A DNA stretch of 64,000 nucleotides from Gilliamella sp. Pra-s52 (GCF_009795805.1 NZ_WTEY01000013.1:1-64000); one strand, 5' to 3'; counted from the stretch's first letter, positions 53,488 through 63,974 are shown. A program made the numbers and translations. The notes: generated by a model from the sequence alone, not told the origin.

Positions 53488-56102
53488 ACAGTCCCAACTG
53501 TATAGCCACGACGTCCACTTTTGCGACCTAAAGCTTCTAAATTGGTCTGCAATGGTGGAAATGGTAATGTCAAATGATGCTTGCGGTAAGCTTCAAGTAT
53601 TAGCTTATGTATAGCGCTCCGTAGCAACATTCGGTGCCCCATTTCAGCAGCAAAAACACGTAATTCAAATAGCTGAATCCCTTCTTGAATATCCACTAAA
53701 AATACTTGAGGCTCGGGATCTTTAAGTACATATTCGCATTCATCTGATGCTTGTTGTAAAAGCTTAATAACCAGATCACTATCAGCATCAATAGTTGCAG
53801 GAATGGTTAATACAATTCGAGTGATCGAATCAGATAACGACCAATTTACCAATTGTTCAGTAATAAAAGCCTTATTGGGCATCACAATTTCTTTACGGTC
53901 CCAATCAGCAATGGTAATTGCACGAGTATTGATTTTAGTGATGTTACCAGTCAAATCACGAATTGTCACCGTATCACCAATTCGCACTGGTCTTTCAAAT
54001 AAAATAATTAAACCAGAAATAAAATTCGCAAAAATTTCTTGCAAGCCAAACCCTAATCCCACACCTAGTGCAGCAATTAGCCATTGAATTTTGGACCAAT
54101 CTATACCAATAAACGAAAATGCAATCATACAACCAATCATCAAAATAATGTATTTTGAAACCGTTGAAATTGCATAACCTGTTCCTGGGGCTAAATCTAA
54201 ATGTTGTAAAATGCCTAATTCTAATAAAGCGGGTAAGTTTTTAACCAACTGAACGGTAATTGTCATCACTAAAATAGCGATACATACTGCACCAAGAGTA
54301 ATATATTGCTCAATTTCAGTACCATTGACAATAACACTGGTTCCCCATAATTTGATGTTATTCATAAAAGCAAAAGCTGAATGTAGCTCAGACCACAGCA
54401 AAATCATACTAATGAGTGCAATCATCATAATTATTGATCTGACTAAATGTAAAGATTGAGCGCTGATGGCATCTAAATCGATCACAGGTTCATCGACATT
54501 TTCATTAAGTGAATTAGAATCGTCTTCATGCGATTTGGCGCGTTGCATACGCTCTAAACGGCGTTGTTTTGTGCGTTCAAATTCAATACGACGTTTTTGG
54601 ATCCACATCCAACGGCGAATCATAAAATAAACCACTAACAGTGCAAACCAAATAATAACCGACGCTTCAAGTCGCCCTAATAGTACTTGAGCTGTTGATA
54701 AATAACCTAAACAAGCAGCAATAATGGCAAGCCATGGTGCACTTAATAAGATAAACCACAAGATATGACTTAATAAATTATCGCCAGATCCTTTTTTATC
54801 GATATAAAGCGGAACGCCAGCACGATGGAGCGAATTAGTCATAAACACTAAAGCAAAGCAAAGAAAAATAAACGCTGTACGACCAATGGTTGCAGCAAAT
54901 TGGCGATTATTATATTGGTCAAAACTCATCACTATCACGACCAACGGAATTACAAGCCAAATTGAAAGTTGGTAATATTTCATTGCTGATCGTACACTAC
55001 GTTCAGACCAACCAAAATGACTAATAAAAAGTCCATTAGATGATGCAAAATGTGCTGAGATAATAAACACCCATAAAATAGGCGCAGCGGCATTCACACC
55101 ATAACCTAAAGCAAACGCGACAGGATAATCGGAATTAATCTGTAAAGCATAGCCAAACACTGCCCACAAAATAGGAACAGGTAATGCCATGATTAAGGAA
55201 AATATAATGACTTTTAAGGTTAAAGAATAACTATCTTGTGTTACTTTACCTACACGTCCTGCTGATTTATTTAAAAAAGTATTATATTTTGCACGCATCT
55301 TAAAGTGTGCAAAGACAAACATTAACGATAAAACAATTAAAAATAGTGGCTTGGGAGCGCTTAGTACTTCAGCACTAGCATTATAAAGCTGTGAAAGCGT
55401 ATCGATCGAAAAAACCACATAAACAACATCTTTAGCTAAATCGATAGGATAACTCAACGATATAGGATTTACATTTGCCACCCAAAAGAAATATCGATGA
55501 GCAGCATCGTTCACTTCGTCGATGGCATTGGTTAACTGTTTATTGGCAATTTTTAGTTTGGTTAGTTCTAAAATAGTGGTATCAGTTCCTGAAATAAGCG
55601 TTTTAAGCAATTCAGTCTGTTCACGAAGCAAACGACGATATTGTATTGCCTCTTTAACACTATTAAGTGGACTGGTTAATGTTGGATAATCATCTAAAGA
55701 AGTTAAAGTATCACTATAGTTAAGTTGTTGAGCTTTTGCTTCGGCAATTTCAGCATCTAAAGCTTGCGATTTAGGTTTTTCGGGTAAGCGCAATAACTGC
55801 TGACGCAAAGTTTCACCCAAAGAGGTTGAAAAACTCAACCACTCGCCTTGTTCAGCGAGAGTGGTTAATGTATTTTGCACATGAGAAATCTGGGCGGTGA
55901 TGTTGTTTTGCTCATTAACAATATTAGTTAAATGATTCTTTTGGAACTCCATATTTTGACGTAGCTCATCATTTTTATCACTTAACTGATGAACAACTTG
56001 AGAAAGATCATCCTCATTATTAATGATTGGCGTAGACTCTTCGGCGAAAGTCAGTGAAGAAAACAACACAGCAACAAAGCAAAAAACACCACGCATCCAC
56101 AT
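53484..56102 (-). CDS. mscM: Mechanosensitive channel MscM (YjeP-like)
   Basis: An 872-residue MscS-superfamily channel relieving hypo-osmotic shock. Leader (VFCFVAVLFSSLTFA) at the N-terminus, a coiled-coil periplasmic region to about residue 210, many membrane helices, then the MscS pore and beta domain: GLGFGLQEIFANFISGL, ERPVRIGDTVTIRD, IVMPNKAFITEQLVNWS. E. coli MscM is about 1,100 residues, so the periplasmic part here is shorter. It lies 4 bases downstream of psd, the same pairing as in E. coli. Confidence 0.92.
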   Translation of the reverse strand: MWMRGVFCFVAVLFSSLTFAEESTPIINNEDDLSQVVHQLSDKNDELRQNMEFQKNHLTNIVNEQNNITAQISHVQNTLTTLAEQGEWLSFSTSLGETLRQQLLRLPEKPKSQALDAEIAEAKAQQLNYSDTLTSLDDYPTLTSPLNSVKEAIQYRRLLREQTELLKTLISGTDTTILELTKLKIANKQLTNAIDEVNDAAHRYFFWVANVNPISLSYPIDLAKDVVYVVFSIDTLSQLYNASAEVLSAPKPLFLIVLSLMFVFAHFKMRAKYNTFLNKSAGRVGKVTQDSYSLTLKVIIFSLIMALPVPILWAVFGYALQINSDYPVAFALGYGVNAAAPILWVFIISAHFASSNGLFISHFGWSERSVRSAMKYYQLSIWLVIPLVVIVMSFDQYNNRQFAATIGRTAFIFLCFALVFMTNSLHRAGVPLYIDKKGSGDNLLSHILWFILLSAPWLAIIAACLGYLSTAQVLLGRLEASVIIWFALLVVYFMIRRWMWIQKRRIEFERTKQRRLERMQRAKSHEDDSNSLNENVDEPVIDLDAISAQSLHLVRSIIMMIALISMILLWSELHSAFAFMNNIKLWGTSVIVNGTEIEQYITLGAVCIAILVMTITVQLVKNLPALLELGILQHLDLAPGTGYAISTVSKYIILMIGCMIAFSFIGIDWSKIQWLIAALGVGLGFGLQEIFANFISGLIILFERPVRIGDTVTIRDLTGNITKINTRAITIADWDRKEIVMPNKAFITEQLVNWSLSDSITRIVLTIPATIDADSDLVIKLLQQASDECEYVLKDPEPQVFLVDIQEGIQLFELRVFAAEMGHRMLLRSAIHKLILEAYRKHHLTLPFPPLQTNLEALGRKSGRRGYTVGTV

Positions 56103-56106
56103 AATG

Positions 56107-56955
56107 TTATATCCTATCTGCTAATTTTTGACCTACACGAGCAACACTACCCACTTTAAGGTGACTATCAAACTCAATTGCATTTGACGCAAACAAGGTA
56201 ATTACGGTCGAACCTAATTTAAAACACCCCATATCTTGCCCTTTGGTTAATTTTATTTCGTCACTGTAAGTCCAACGTTTCATAATACCTTCACGCGGTG
56301 GGGTGATGATGCCTTCCCATGGAACTTCAATACTACCAACAATGGTTGCTCCCACTAAAATTTGTGCCATTGGACCTAATTCAGTTTCAAATAAACAAAT
56401 TACTCGCTCATTACGAGCAAAAATATTAGGTATGCTTTCGGTTGTGGCTTTATTGACTGAAAATAGCGAACCAGGCACATAAATCATCTCACGTAAAACA
56501 CCATCACAAGGCATATGAAAACGGTGATAATTTTTAGGAGACAAGTAAGTGGTTGCATATAATCCATTTTTAAAAAACTTGATCATCTCAGAATTACAAG
56601 CAAGTAATGATTCTAAAGAATAAAAATGCCCTTTAGCTTGTAGCAACTGTGTATCTTGAATAGAACCAAACTGACTAATGATTCCATCTGCGGGCATAAC
56701 AACAGCGTTATCAGCAACATCAATTGGACGGGCATCTTCATTCAATTCGCGAGCAAAAAAATCGTTAAATGTTTTAAATTTGCTAACATCATTAATTTTT
56801 GCCTCGCTCAAATCCACCTTATACACTTTACAAAAAAGCATAATCATCCATGTTGTAACTTTACCTAACTGTTTCTTTGCCAGCCAACCAAAGATCACGG
56901 TTAATGACTGTTTAGGAAGAAGATACTGAATAATTGCTTTTAATTGATTTAACAT
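56107..56955 (-). CDS. psd: Phosphatidylserine decarboxylase proenzyme
   Basis: A 282-residue inner-membrane enzyme forming phosphatidylethanolamine. The LGST self-cleavage motif near residue 250 (CFKLGSTVI) generates the pyruvoyl group. [25 protein letters not shown] and [10 protein letters not shown] are conserved and contain the catalytic Asp/His residues. Full length. Heads the psd-mscM pair. Confidence 0.96.
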   Translation of the reverse strand: MLNQLKAIIQYLLPKQSLTVIFGWLAKKQLGKVTTWMIMLFCKVYKVDLSEAKINDVSKFKTFNDFFARELNEDARPIDVADNAVVMPADGIISQFGSIQDTQLLQAKGHFYSLESLLACNSEMIKFFKNGLYATTYLSPKNYHRFHMPCDGVLREMIYVPGSLFSVNKATTESIPNIFARNERVICLFETELGPMAQILVGATIVGSIEVPWEGIITPPREGIMKRWTYSDEIKLTKGQDMGCFKLGSTVITLFASNAIEFDSHLKVGSVARVGQKLADRI

Positions 56956-57054
56956 ATATCACTCTCAAAATTATGGTACAAACGTTGCATTATACCAAGT
57001 TTTATATACAAAGTGTAAAACTCATAACAACAATAACATTTATAACAATATGCA

Positions 57055-58467
57055 CTAAAACAATACAAAAAACACCAAATTATCGATAATAAACACAGGA
57101 ATCAAAATGCCTATTGACCACTTCATATAACCAAAAAAACTCGGCATATTAATTTTGTTTTGTGTGGCAATGCTTTTGACCATAAAATTAGGCGCATTAC
57201 CAATGTAGCTTAGTGCGCCCATAAAAACAGCGCCCATTGAAATAGCAAGCAGGGTTCTTTCTAACGTGGTCATTAAAGTGATAGCATCGCCAGAAGCGAG
57301 ATTAAAAAAGACCAAATAGGTGGGGGCATTATCTAAAAAACCAGAAAGCAAACCTGACAACCAAAAGTACATGCTGTTGATTGGTTCGCCTTGCTCATTT
57401 GTCACCAGTGAAACTATTGGGGCTAATGCCCCATGACTACCTGCTCGTAAAATAGCAAGTACAGGAACAATAGTAATAAAAATCCCGATAAACAGCTTAG
57501 CAACTTCAATGATAGGTTCCCAATTAAATTCGTTACCGGCACGGACTTGTTTGGGGGTGATTAATATTGAAATAAAGGTGATCACAACAAACATAATATC
57601 GCGGACTAAATTAGATAAAGTAATAGGTAACCCTAAAACCATAACCTCAACAGACGATCGCCAAATGCCTGACATAAGTACACAGGCAATAATAGCCACC
57701 AATAAAAAAATATTGCTTACACCATAAACCTTAATAGTGTTAGTTTTTGAAGTCGAAGTTAACGCAAGGGAATGACCATATTGGCTACGAAAGTAGTGGC
57801 AATCGATCTTATAATAAATTGCTAATAACAACATTGAACTAAGCAAAACGGGCAACAACATATGTTTAACAGTCCACCCAAAATTCACACCTTTTAAAAA
57901 ACCAATAAATAAAGGTGGATCCCCAAGTGGTGTCAAGCCACCGCCAATGTTCGCTACTAAAAAGATAAAAAAGATAATGGTATGTACGGCATAATTTCGT
58001 TGACGATTAGCTCTAATTACAGGTCGAATCATCAACATTGCCGCACCTGTTGTTCCCATAATTGATGCTAACAAAGTTCCTATTGCTAGCAAACCAACGT
58101 TTAGTTTGGGCGTACTAAGCACATCGCTCTTAATTAAAATCCCGCCCGAAACAGTAAACAAGGCTAGTAGTAATAAAATAAAAGGAATGTATTCAGCTAT
58201 TACTGCATGGGCAGTAAGATGAATTGTTGATTGCAAACCAAACGAATACAAAGCAAACAGCAAAAAAAACATCGTCCAGCACATTGTTATTTTACCGTAG
58301 TGATGGTGCCATAATCGTGGCAAAAATAACGGCAACAATGCAATAGAAAGCAACATCCCCACAAAAGGGATCCCCCAATAAATCGATAAATCATCACCGC
58401 TAAAATCAGCAGCAAAAAGATCAAAAGGTATTAGTATTAAAACGATAAAGGAATAGAGGGCTTTCAT
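57055..58467 (-). CDS. Sodium:proton antiporter-like, NhaD/ion-transporter superfamily
   Basis: About 470 residues, with a short leader-like helix and a further ten or so membrane helices. TTGAAMLMIRPVIRANRQR and NIGGGLTPLGDPPLFIGFL are motifs of the NhaD/citrate-transporter-like antiporters, including the paired half-helix sequences with conserved Gly-Asp-Pro. A late FLDNAPTYLVFFN is the second pore motif. Probably Na+/H+ exchange; other anions are possible. ATG 58467 is preferred over TTG 58500. Confidence 0.8.
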   Translation of the reverse strand: MKALYSFIVLILIPFDLFAADFSGDDLSIYWGIPFVGMLLSIALLPLFLPRLWHHHYGKITMCWTMFFLLFALYSFGLQSTIHLTAHAVIAEYIPFILLLLALFTVSGGILIKSDVLSTPKLNVGLLAIGTLLASIMGTTGAAMLMIRPVIRANRQRNYAVHTIIFFIFLVANIGGGLTPLGDPPLFIGFLKGVNFGWTVKHMLLPVLLSSMLLLAIYYKIDCHYFRSQYGHSLALTSTSKTNTIKVYGVSNIFLLVAIIACVLMSGIWRSSVEVMVLGLPITLSNLVRDIMFVVITFISILITPKQVRAGNEFNWEPIIEVAKLFIGIFITIVPVLAILRAGSHGALAPIVSLVTNEQGEPINSMYFWLSGLLSGFLDNAPTYLVFFNLASGDAITLMTTLERTLLAISMGAVFMGALSYIGNAPNFMVKSIATQNKINMPSFFGYMKWSIGILIPVFIIDNLVFFVLF

Positions 58468-58766
58468 TAATTTTTGAATTTTGATTTTTAAAGAGGTCAA
58501 ATTATAACAAAGTTTTTAGGTTTATCAAATTTTAAGTGTAGGAATTTCTACATATTAACTATTATAACACTGTTAAACCGCATAAAAAAATTTGGGGAAA
58601 AATACCTTATGGGTTTTTAGAGGATTATTTTAATCATGAAGTGTAAATAATTCGTGTTTTCATACAATTCATAAAATAGCAATTATTTTTACTTAAATGG
58701 CGATAATTGCGTGTAGCTAGTCTATCGTTATATACTAGCCCACCACTTTCATAATGGTTTTATTTT
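58468..58766. other. Gap between divergent antiporter and rep genes
   Basis: About 300 bases containing the IS481 scar at 58554-58646 and the rep upstream region. No other gene seen. Confidence 0.6.
58554..58646 (+). mobile_element. IS481-type transposase C-terminal scar
   Basis: An in-frame fragment reads INYYNTVKPHKKIWGK, IPYGFLEDYFNHEV and a TAA stop. It is a clear relative of the fragment at 10.4 kb (ending YEFLEDYLNHEV), and the following bases are also similar. No N-terminal part is present. Confidence 0.72.
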
Positions 58767-60782
58767 GTGCGTTTAAATTCAAGTCAACAAAAAGCTGTCG
58801 AATATGTTTCAGGCCCTTGCCTTGTTTTAGCGGGAGCAGGCTCTGGAAAAACTCGAGTTATTATTAATAAAATTGCCTATTTAATTCGTGTTAAAGAATA
58901 CTTACCACGCCATATTGTTGCGGTTACTTTTACTAATAAAGCAGCCCGTGAAATGAAAGAACGTATAGCGCAATCACTTAGTAAACAAGAGGCGAGAGGG
59001 CTTAAAATTTCAACCTTTCATACGCTAGGGTTAGATATTGTTCGTCGAGAATACAAGCATATAGGTATTAAATCCAACTTTTCGCTATTTGATGATCATG
59101 ATCAAACAGCATTACTTAAAGAGCTAACTCATCAATGGTTAGAAGGCGATAAAGACCTGATTAATCAATTACGTTCGACAATTTCTAATTGGAAAAATGA
59201 TATCGTTGATTCCACTATGGCTATGGCAAGAGCGCAAACAAATAAAGAAAAGCTATTTGCTCACTGTTATCAGCTTTATGAAAAGCAGTTAAAGGCATGC
59301 AGTATTTTGGATTTCGATGATCTTATTTTACTACCTACACTATTACTAAAAAATAATGAGGAAGTGCGTGATAAGTGGCAAAATAAAATCCGTTATTTAT
59401 TGGTTGATGAATATCAAGATACTAATACAAGTCAGTACGAGTTTATTAAATTACTGGTTGGTAATCGAGCCAAATTTACGGTTGTTGGTGATGATGATCA
59501 GTCCATTTACTCATGGCGAGGAGCAAGGCCACAAAATTTAGTATTACTAAAACAAGATTTTCCCAACTTAGAGGTCATAAAACTCGAACAAAACTACCGA
59601 TCTTCGGGACGAATTTTGAAAGTTGCTAATATTTTAATTGAAAATAATCCGCATATTTTTGAAAAAAAACTGTTTTCAGAACATGGTTATGGTGAGGTAT
59701 TAAGGGTTATTTCGGCTGATAGTGAAGAGCAAGAAACTGAAAAAGTCGTTAATGATTTAGTGGGGCACCGATTTGCTAATAATAGTCAATATGGTCAATA
59801 CGCCATATTGTATCGTGGCAACCACCAAGCGCGTCTTATTGAAAAAATGTTAATGCAATATCGCATACCGTATCGAATATCAGGGGGGACTTCATTTTTT
59901 TCTCGTATAGAAATTAAAGATTTAATGGCATATTGGCGTTTATTGACCAATCCTGATGATGATAATGCATTTATCCGTATCATTAATACCCCAAAACGTG
60001 AAATTGGTCCTGCAACTGTTCAAAAACTAGGTGAATGGGCAAATCATCGTGGAGTTAGCTTATACCAAGCTAGCCACGACATGGGCTTAACTGAATTACT
60101 TTCTGGTAAACGGATGGAAACGCTGCATACGTTTATCCATTGGTTTGATACACTAATTCAAAAATCACACAGCGAACCAATGGACGCAATTCATGAGCTG
60201 TTGCATGGCATTAATTATGAAAGTTGGATTTATGAAACTTCAACCTCCCCAAAATCAGGTGAAATGCGTATGCGTAATGTCGAACAGCTAGTTAGCTGGT
60301 TAAATGATCTGTTGCAAGGTGATGATATTGATGAAAGTATGACGCTTGAACAAGCTGTGGCAAGATTCACTTTACGTGACATGCTAGAACGCAACGAAGC
60401 AGAAGAAGAGCTAGATCAAGTGCAACTTATGACTCTACATGCCTCTAAAGGGTTAGAATTCCCTTACGTCTATTTAGTTGGCATGTCTGAAGGTTTATTA
60501 CCACACCAAAACAGTATTGATGAAGATAATATTGAAGAAGAGCGTCGCCTCGCTTATGTTGGTATTACTCGCGCACAGCAAGAACTAACTTTTTCATTTA
60601 GTCGGCAACGTAAACAATTTGGTGAAACAATATATACCGAACCTAGCCGTTTTTTATTAGAACTTCCGCAAGATGATTTGGTATGGCAAGATCAACGTAA
60701 CGAACTATCTCCCGAAAAGAAAATGCAACAAGGACAAAGCCGATTAGCTATGTTAAAAGCTCAAATAGCCAAGTCTAAATAA
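58767..60782 (+). CDS. rep: ATP-dependent DNA helicase Rep
   Basis: A 671-residue superfamily 1A 3'-5' helicase that clears proteins ahead of the replication fork. Starts with GTG: the protein begins [19 protein letters not shown] as E. coli Rep does. Motif I GAGSGKTR, motif [12 protein letters not shown], motif [16 protein letters not shown], motif [10 protein letters not shown], motif [13 protein letters not shown] and motif [12 protein letters not shown] are all intact. An A+T-rich 10-bp hairpin at 60796-60827 follows but lacks a T run. Confidence 0.96.
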   Translation: MRLNSSQQKAVEYVSGPCLVLAGAGSGKTRVIINKIAYLIRVKEYLPRHIVAVTFTNKAAREMKERIAQSLSKQEARGLKISTFHTLGLDIVRREYKHIGIKSNFSLFDDHDQTALLKELTHQWLEGDKDLINQLRSTISNWKNDIVDSTMAMARAQTNKEKLFAHCYQLYEKQLKACSILDFDDLILLPTLLLKNNEEVRDKWQNKIRYLLVDEYQDTNTSQYEFIKLLVGNRAKFTVVGDDDQSIYSWRGARPQNLVLLKQDFPNLEVIKLEQNYRSSGRILKVANILIENNPHIFEKKLFSEHGYGEVLRVISADSEEQETEKVVNDLVGHRFANNSQYGQYAILYRGNHQARLIEKMLMQYRIPYRISGGTSFFSRIEIKDLMAYWRLLTNPDDDNAFIRIINTPKREIGPATVQKLGEWANHRGVSLYQASHDMGLTELLSGKRMETLHTFIHWFDTLIQKSHSEPMDAIHELLHGINYESWIYETSTSPKSGEMRMRNVEQLVSWLNDLLQGDDIDESMTLEQAVARFTLRDMLERNEAEEELDQVQLMTLHASKGLEFPYVYLVGMSEGLLPHQNSIDEDNIEEERRLAYVGITRAQQELTFSFSRQRKQFGETIYTEPSRFLLELPQDDLVWQDQRNELSPEKKMQQGQSRLAMLKAQIAKSK

Positions 60783-60946
60783 GTATTAAAAATAATTAGT
60801 TATTTAAAAATGTAACCAAATAACTAAAAATTAAAGATAACAACATTTAATGTTATATATTAAATAAATTGTTTATAAGCTGATGATATCTATGACTTAA
60901 ATTGATGATATTTTGTCAATTCAATGCAATAAACCATTAAAAATCA

Positions 60947-60974
60947 TTGACGGATCGAAATAGCTTTATATAAT
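60947..60974 (+). promoter_or_regulatory. Promoter of tRNA-Arg
   Basis: TTGACG (60947-60952), 16-base spacer, TATAAT (60969-60974), about 30 bases before the tRNA 5' end. Confidence 0.82.
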
Positions 60975-61003
60975 ACACAGCGTCTAATTAAAAAATAATT
61001 CCA

Positions 61004-61080
61004 GTCTCCTTAGCTCAGCTGGATAGAGCAACGGCCTTCTAAGCCGTAGGTCACAGGTTCGAATCCTGTAGGGGACGCCA
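61004..61080 (+). tRNA. tRNA-Arg (anticodon UCU)
   Basis: A 77-base cloverleaf. Acceptor stem GTCTCCT pairs with AGGGGAC (one T-G pair), D arm GCTC/GAGC, anticodon stem ACGGC/GCCGT with loop CTTCTAA giving anticodon TCT, T arm ACAGG/CCTGT with loop TTCGAAT. The 3' GCCA is encoded. An integrase gene ends 17 bases beyond it, so the tRNA 3' half is the probable attachment site of a phage-like element. Confidence 0.97.
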
Positions 61081-61096
61081 TTAAAACCTAAGATAA

Positions 61097-62149
61097 TCAA
61101 TCATTTACAACCGCCAAGTTCAGAGCTTGATTATCTTTATTTTTATTTTGTGACCAAATTGTGACTGCATTTGAAAAATGACTTAAATGTTCAGCGTTTA
61201 AGTGAGCATATTTTTTTACCATTTCCAACGTTTCCCAGCCACCTAACTCTTGTAGTGTAAAAAGAGGTGTTCCGCTTTGAACGTGCCAGCTCGCCCATGT
61301 GTGGCGCAAATCATGAAAATGAAAATCTTCAATATTACAAATTTCAGTAGCACGATTAAAAGCGCGCCGATCAATGTCTTTTAACGGATTATTATTTGTA
61401 CTCACAAAAACATACTTGCTATTGATGAGTCGTCTATTTCTTAATAATTCAATAGCCTCATCATTTAATAGCAACGATCTTGCTTTTCCATTTTTTGCAA
61501 TGTCGTTGCTTACTATAGCTATTTTGTTTTGAAAATCTATCTTATCCCAAGTTAGAGATAAAATCTCAGTTCGTCTTGCACCAGTTAATAACGCGAATAA
61601 ACAAACATCACGCAACCAATCTATAGATATGTTGTTTAACATATCTTGGGCTTGTTGCTTTGTTATCCACCTCACCCGAACTTTTGGCTCTTTCTGTTTC
61701 CCAACGTACGGAACAGAGGATATCCAATTGTTCTTTTGGGCTAAACTCAACGCTCTGAGTATCGTTTTGCGATATTTATTTATCGTAGCTGGAGCTAACG
61801 GCTCTTTATTTTTTGCATTATGTGTTGGTAAATTATTATCTATCGTTTCACCAGTAATAGATGATAAATTTTTTCCGCCAAAAATAGAGCGCCAATATTT
61901 TGCATGACGAACTTTTGTTGCATAGTCTTTCTGACCTTTTCCGTCATTAAGTAGTAACAATAAAGCCTCATCAAATGTACGTTCTAAGCGCTTATCGAGT
62001 CGGCTTACCGCCCAGAGCTCATGCTTTACTTTGTCATGATATTCTTGAGCAAGCTTTTTATCACTTACCCCAGTAGAGCGTCTAATTCGCTCGCCGCTTG
62101 GCGTGCGGATGTCGATATAATAGACGCCATTTCTCTTTGATAATGACAT
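61097..62149 (-). CDS. int: Tyrosine recombinase/integrase of a phage-like element
   Basis: A 350-residue tyrosine integrase. The N-terminal Arm-like segment (GVYYIDIRTPSGERIRRST) and a SAM-like core-binding domain are followed by the catalytic domain with Arg in GARRTEIL, the HDLRHTW box and the nucleophile Tyr in MVKKYAHL. It points toward tRNA-Arg, 17 bases away, as in many tRNA-integrated prophages. AAAGGAG lies 7 bases before the ATG. Its start overlaps the upstream gene by 85 bases. Confidence 0.95.
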   Translation of the reverse strand: MSLSKRNGVYYIDIRTPSGERIRRSTGVSDKKLAQEYHDKVKHELWAVSRLDKRLERTFDEALLLLLNDGKGQKDYATKVRHAKYWRSIFGGKNLSSITGETIDNNLPTHNAKNKEPLAPATINKYRKTILRALSLAQKNNWISSVPYVGKQKEPKVRVRWITKQQAQDMLNNISIDWLRDVCLFALLTGARRTEILSLTWDKIDFQNKIAIVSNDIAKNGKARSLLLNDEAIELLRNRRLINSKYVFVSTNNNPLKDIDRRAFNRATEICNIEDFHFHDLRHTWASWHVQSGTPLFTLQELGGWETLEMVKKYAHLNAEHLSHFSNAVTIWSQNKNKDNQALNLAVVND

Positions 62150-62364
62150 TTTTTAATCTCCTTTTTGTCATTAACAAGAGCTAGCCGAATAACATTATTA
62201 TTTCTTTTCTTGCTCTCGTCTATGTAATTTTGTAAATCTGATTCAGATATGCGCCAAAAGCCCCCGATTTTGTACATGTGATATTTTGCAGGATTTGCTC
62301 GTACCGTATGTTCAGATAGCTTCAACGTTTTTGCCACATATCGCATATCATGCAGCGGTGTCAT
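62065..62364 (-). CDS. Excisionase/AlpA-like DNA-binding protein
   Basis: A 99-residue protein. The first 55 residues form a MerR/AlpA-type winged helix (YVAKTLKLSEHTVRANPAKY, then YKIGGFWRISESDLQNYID), as in phage excisionases; the tail is polar and variable. The frame continues 85 bases into the integrase. Position next to int supports a role in excision or int control. The long overlap is unusual but both starts look sound. Confidence 0.7.
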   Translation of the reverse strand: MTPLHDMRYVAKTLKLSEHTVRANPAKYHMYKIGGFWRISESDLQNYIDESKKRNNNVIRLALVNDKKEIKKCHYQREMASIISTSARQAASELDALLG

Positions 62365-62423
62365 TATTTACCCCTATAATTTCTTCTCATCTCTCATCAA
62401 TAAATAACACTCAGTAATAGCAA

Positions 62424-62747
62424 TTATTGCGCTTTGATTTCGTTGATGTGTTTTTGTGATTCCAACTCTTTAATACGTTCATTAAGCTGTTCAATTTGCC
62501 AATCTCTCCAGCCAAGTTCTGCTGCAATATCTGATTTACTATCCAACTTCTCACGTGTCATAGCTAATACATGCTTATCGTAATGGCTTAAAACAGGATA
62601 ACTGAGAGTAAACATCTCATTAAATCGATTTTCTGGAGAATATAGCTTATCGACATTTGGTCGTAAAATTCCGCTATTTATCCCGTCCATCCATCGTTGC
62701 ATTGCATCAGTTGTTTTTAGTGGTTTTTTCATCGTTCGCCGTCTCAT
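62424..62747 (-). CDS. Small phage-type protein, unrecognised
   Basis: A 107-residue soluble, charged protein. The centre (SDIAAELGWRDWQIEQLNER) looks like a helix-turn-helix and the end is a helical coil (ERIKELESQK). I do not recognise the family. The start may be ATG 62747, 4 bases after the preceding gene, or ATG 62732. Confidence 0.6.
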   Translation of the reverse strand: MRRRTMKKPLKTTDAMQRWMDGINSGILRPNVDKLYSPENRFNEMFTLSYPVLSHYDKHVLAMTREKLDSKSDIAAELGWRDWQIEQLNERIKELESQKHINEIKAQ

Positions 62748-62751
62748 TCTG

Positions 62752-63006
62752 TCATATAGATTTAAACTTTATGTTGATACTCAACATTACATACCCGTCG
62801 CGCAAATAATCAGTATCGTCTAAAATATGCGAAACAATAACGCCGCATTGATTACCTGTACGATTACCGTCCTGATCAATTTCATGCAACTTTAGAATAT
62901 CTCCGACTTGATAATTTCGGTCGTTGTAGCGTATTTCAGCCTTTTTCATGTCTTTTACAACGTCCATGAAATGCTCTGATTTAATTTTTAGTTCGTGTGT
63001 TGTCAT
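62752..63006 (-). CDS. DUF3850-like ASCH-fold protein
   Basis: About 84 residues. HELKIKSEHFMDVVKDMKKA and EIRYNDRNYQVGDILKLHE match the DUF3850 pattern, a small ASCH/PUA-type putative RNA-binding domain common in phages. AAAGGTG lies 9 bases before ATG 63006; a GTG at 63018 is also in frame. Confidence 0.75.
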   Translation of the reverse strand: MTTHELKIKSEHFMDVVKDMKKAEIRYNDRNYQVGDILKLHEIDQDGNRTGNQCGVIVSHILDDTDYLRDGYVMLSINIKFKSI

Positions 63007-63087
63007 TATTGGATTCACCTTTAATATTTCGCCAAATTTGGCGTTAATACATTGGGCGTTAACTCCCTCATTGAGGGAGGATATTGT

Positions 63088-63390
63088 TTAACATTCTTCG
63101 ATTATTACGTCATCTGGGCAATCAATTGTTAAAGCAGGGCTGTAATTGTGCCAATTAATTAACTGAATATTCCAATTTGGAATTGGTATACCCTCATTTA
63201 CTGGAGCAACGCCAATCATCCAAACGCAGGGAGCAACGTACTCACCGATAACGTAAAGCTGATTTTCGCCAGAACTAACTTTGTATCTAGCTTTTTCATC
63301 GAAACAGTCGATTTCTTCGACAAGTTCTCCGTCAACTAATACACTAAAAATATCGTCGCTGTGACCCATGAAAGTTAATTGTTTTGTCAT
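63088..63390 (-). CDS. Small phage-type hypothetical protein
   Basis: About 100 residues from ATG 63390, chosen for AAAGGA 7 or so bases upstream (open frame begins TTG 63426). Acidic, beta-rich sequence with no motif I recognise (FSVLVDGELVEEIDCFDEK near the start; CPDDVIIEEC at the end). Part of the minus-strand element operon. Confidence 0.6.
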   Translation of the reverse strand: MTKQLTFMGHSDDIFSVLVDGELVEEIDCFDEKARYKVSSGENQLYVIGEYVAPCVWMIGVAPVNEGIPIPNWNIQLINWHNYSPALTIDCPDDVIIEEC

Positions 63391-63521
63391 TATTGTTTCC
63401 TTTAGATAATAGAAATTGCACGCCAAATAATAGGCGCAGATATTTGTAATAAATTAATAGAATGGGGTGGTTGTTCAGTGGGTTATTAACAGATTTTGCG
63501 GGTAAATTTATAACTTATTGA

Positions 63522-63974
63522 TTAGAATGGAATCCCATCATCAAATGTATCTTGCTGAGCCTGAGCTGGTGCAGTTTGCGGTTTAGGTTGTTGTGCTTGT
63601 TGCTGACTAGTGCTATCACTATCACGACTACCTAAAATTTGTAAAGTACCACCAATTGGGTTGATCACCACTTCTGTTGTATAGCGATCTTGTCCTGACT
63701 GGTCTTGCCATTTACGAGTTTGTAATTGCCCTTCAAGATAAACTTGTGAACCTTTTTTTAGGTATTCGCCCGCAATTTCAGCTAATTTACCAAATATAAC
63801 AACGCGATGCCATTCAGTACGATCACGGTTTTCACCAGTTTGTTTATCCTTCCATGTTTCTGACGTTGCAATACTAATATTGGCAACGGCGTTACCATTA
63901 GACATGTAACGAACTTCGGGATCTTGACCTAAGTGTCCCACTAAAATTACTTTGTTTATTCCTCTATTTGCCAT
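63522..63974 (-). CDS. ssb: Single-stranded DNA-binding protein
   Basis: 150 residues from ATG 63974, with GGAG 8 bases upstream; the open frame runs on to the window edge but the protein begins [19 protein letters not shown] like other SSBs. The OB-fold (about residues 1-110) is close to E. coli SSB ([20 protein letters not shown]). A short Gln/Pro linker ends in FDDGIPF, the acidic tip that binds partner proteins. Lying in the phage-like operon it is probably the element's own copy. Confidence 0.9.
   Translation of the reverse strand: MANRGINKVILVGHLGQDPEVRYMSNGNAVANISIATSETWKDKQTGENRDRTEWHRVVIFGKLAEIAGEYLKKGSQVYLEGQLQTRKWQDQSGQDRYTTEVVINPIGGTLQILGSRDSDSTSQQQAQQPKPQTAPAQAQQDTFDDGIPF

Noticed and set aside
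60796-60827. Terminator after rep
   Set aside because: The 10-bp stem is made almost only of A-T pairs and lacks a T run, so it is too weak to call.
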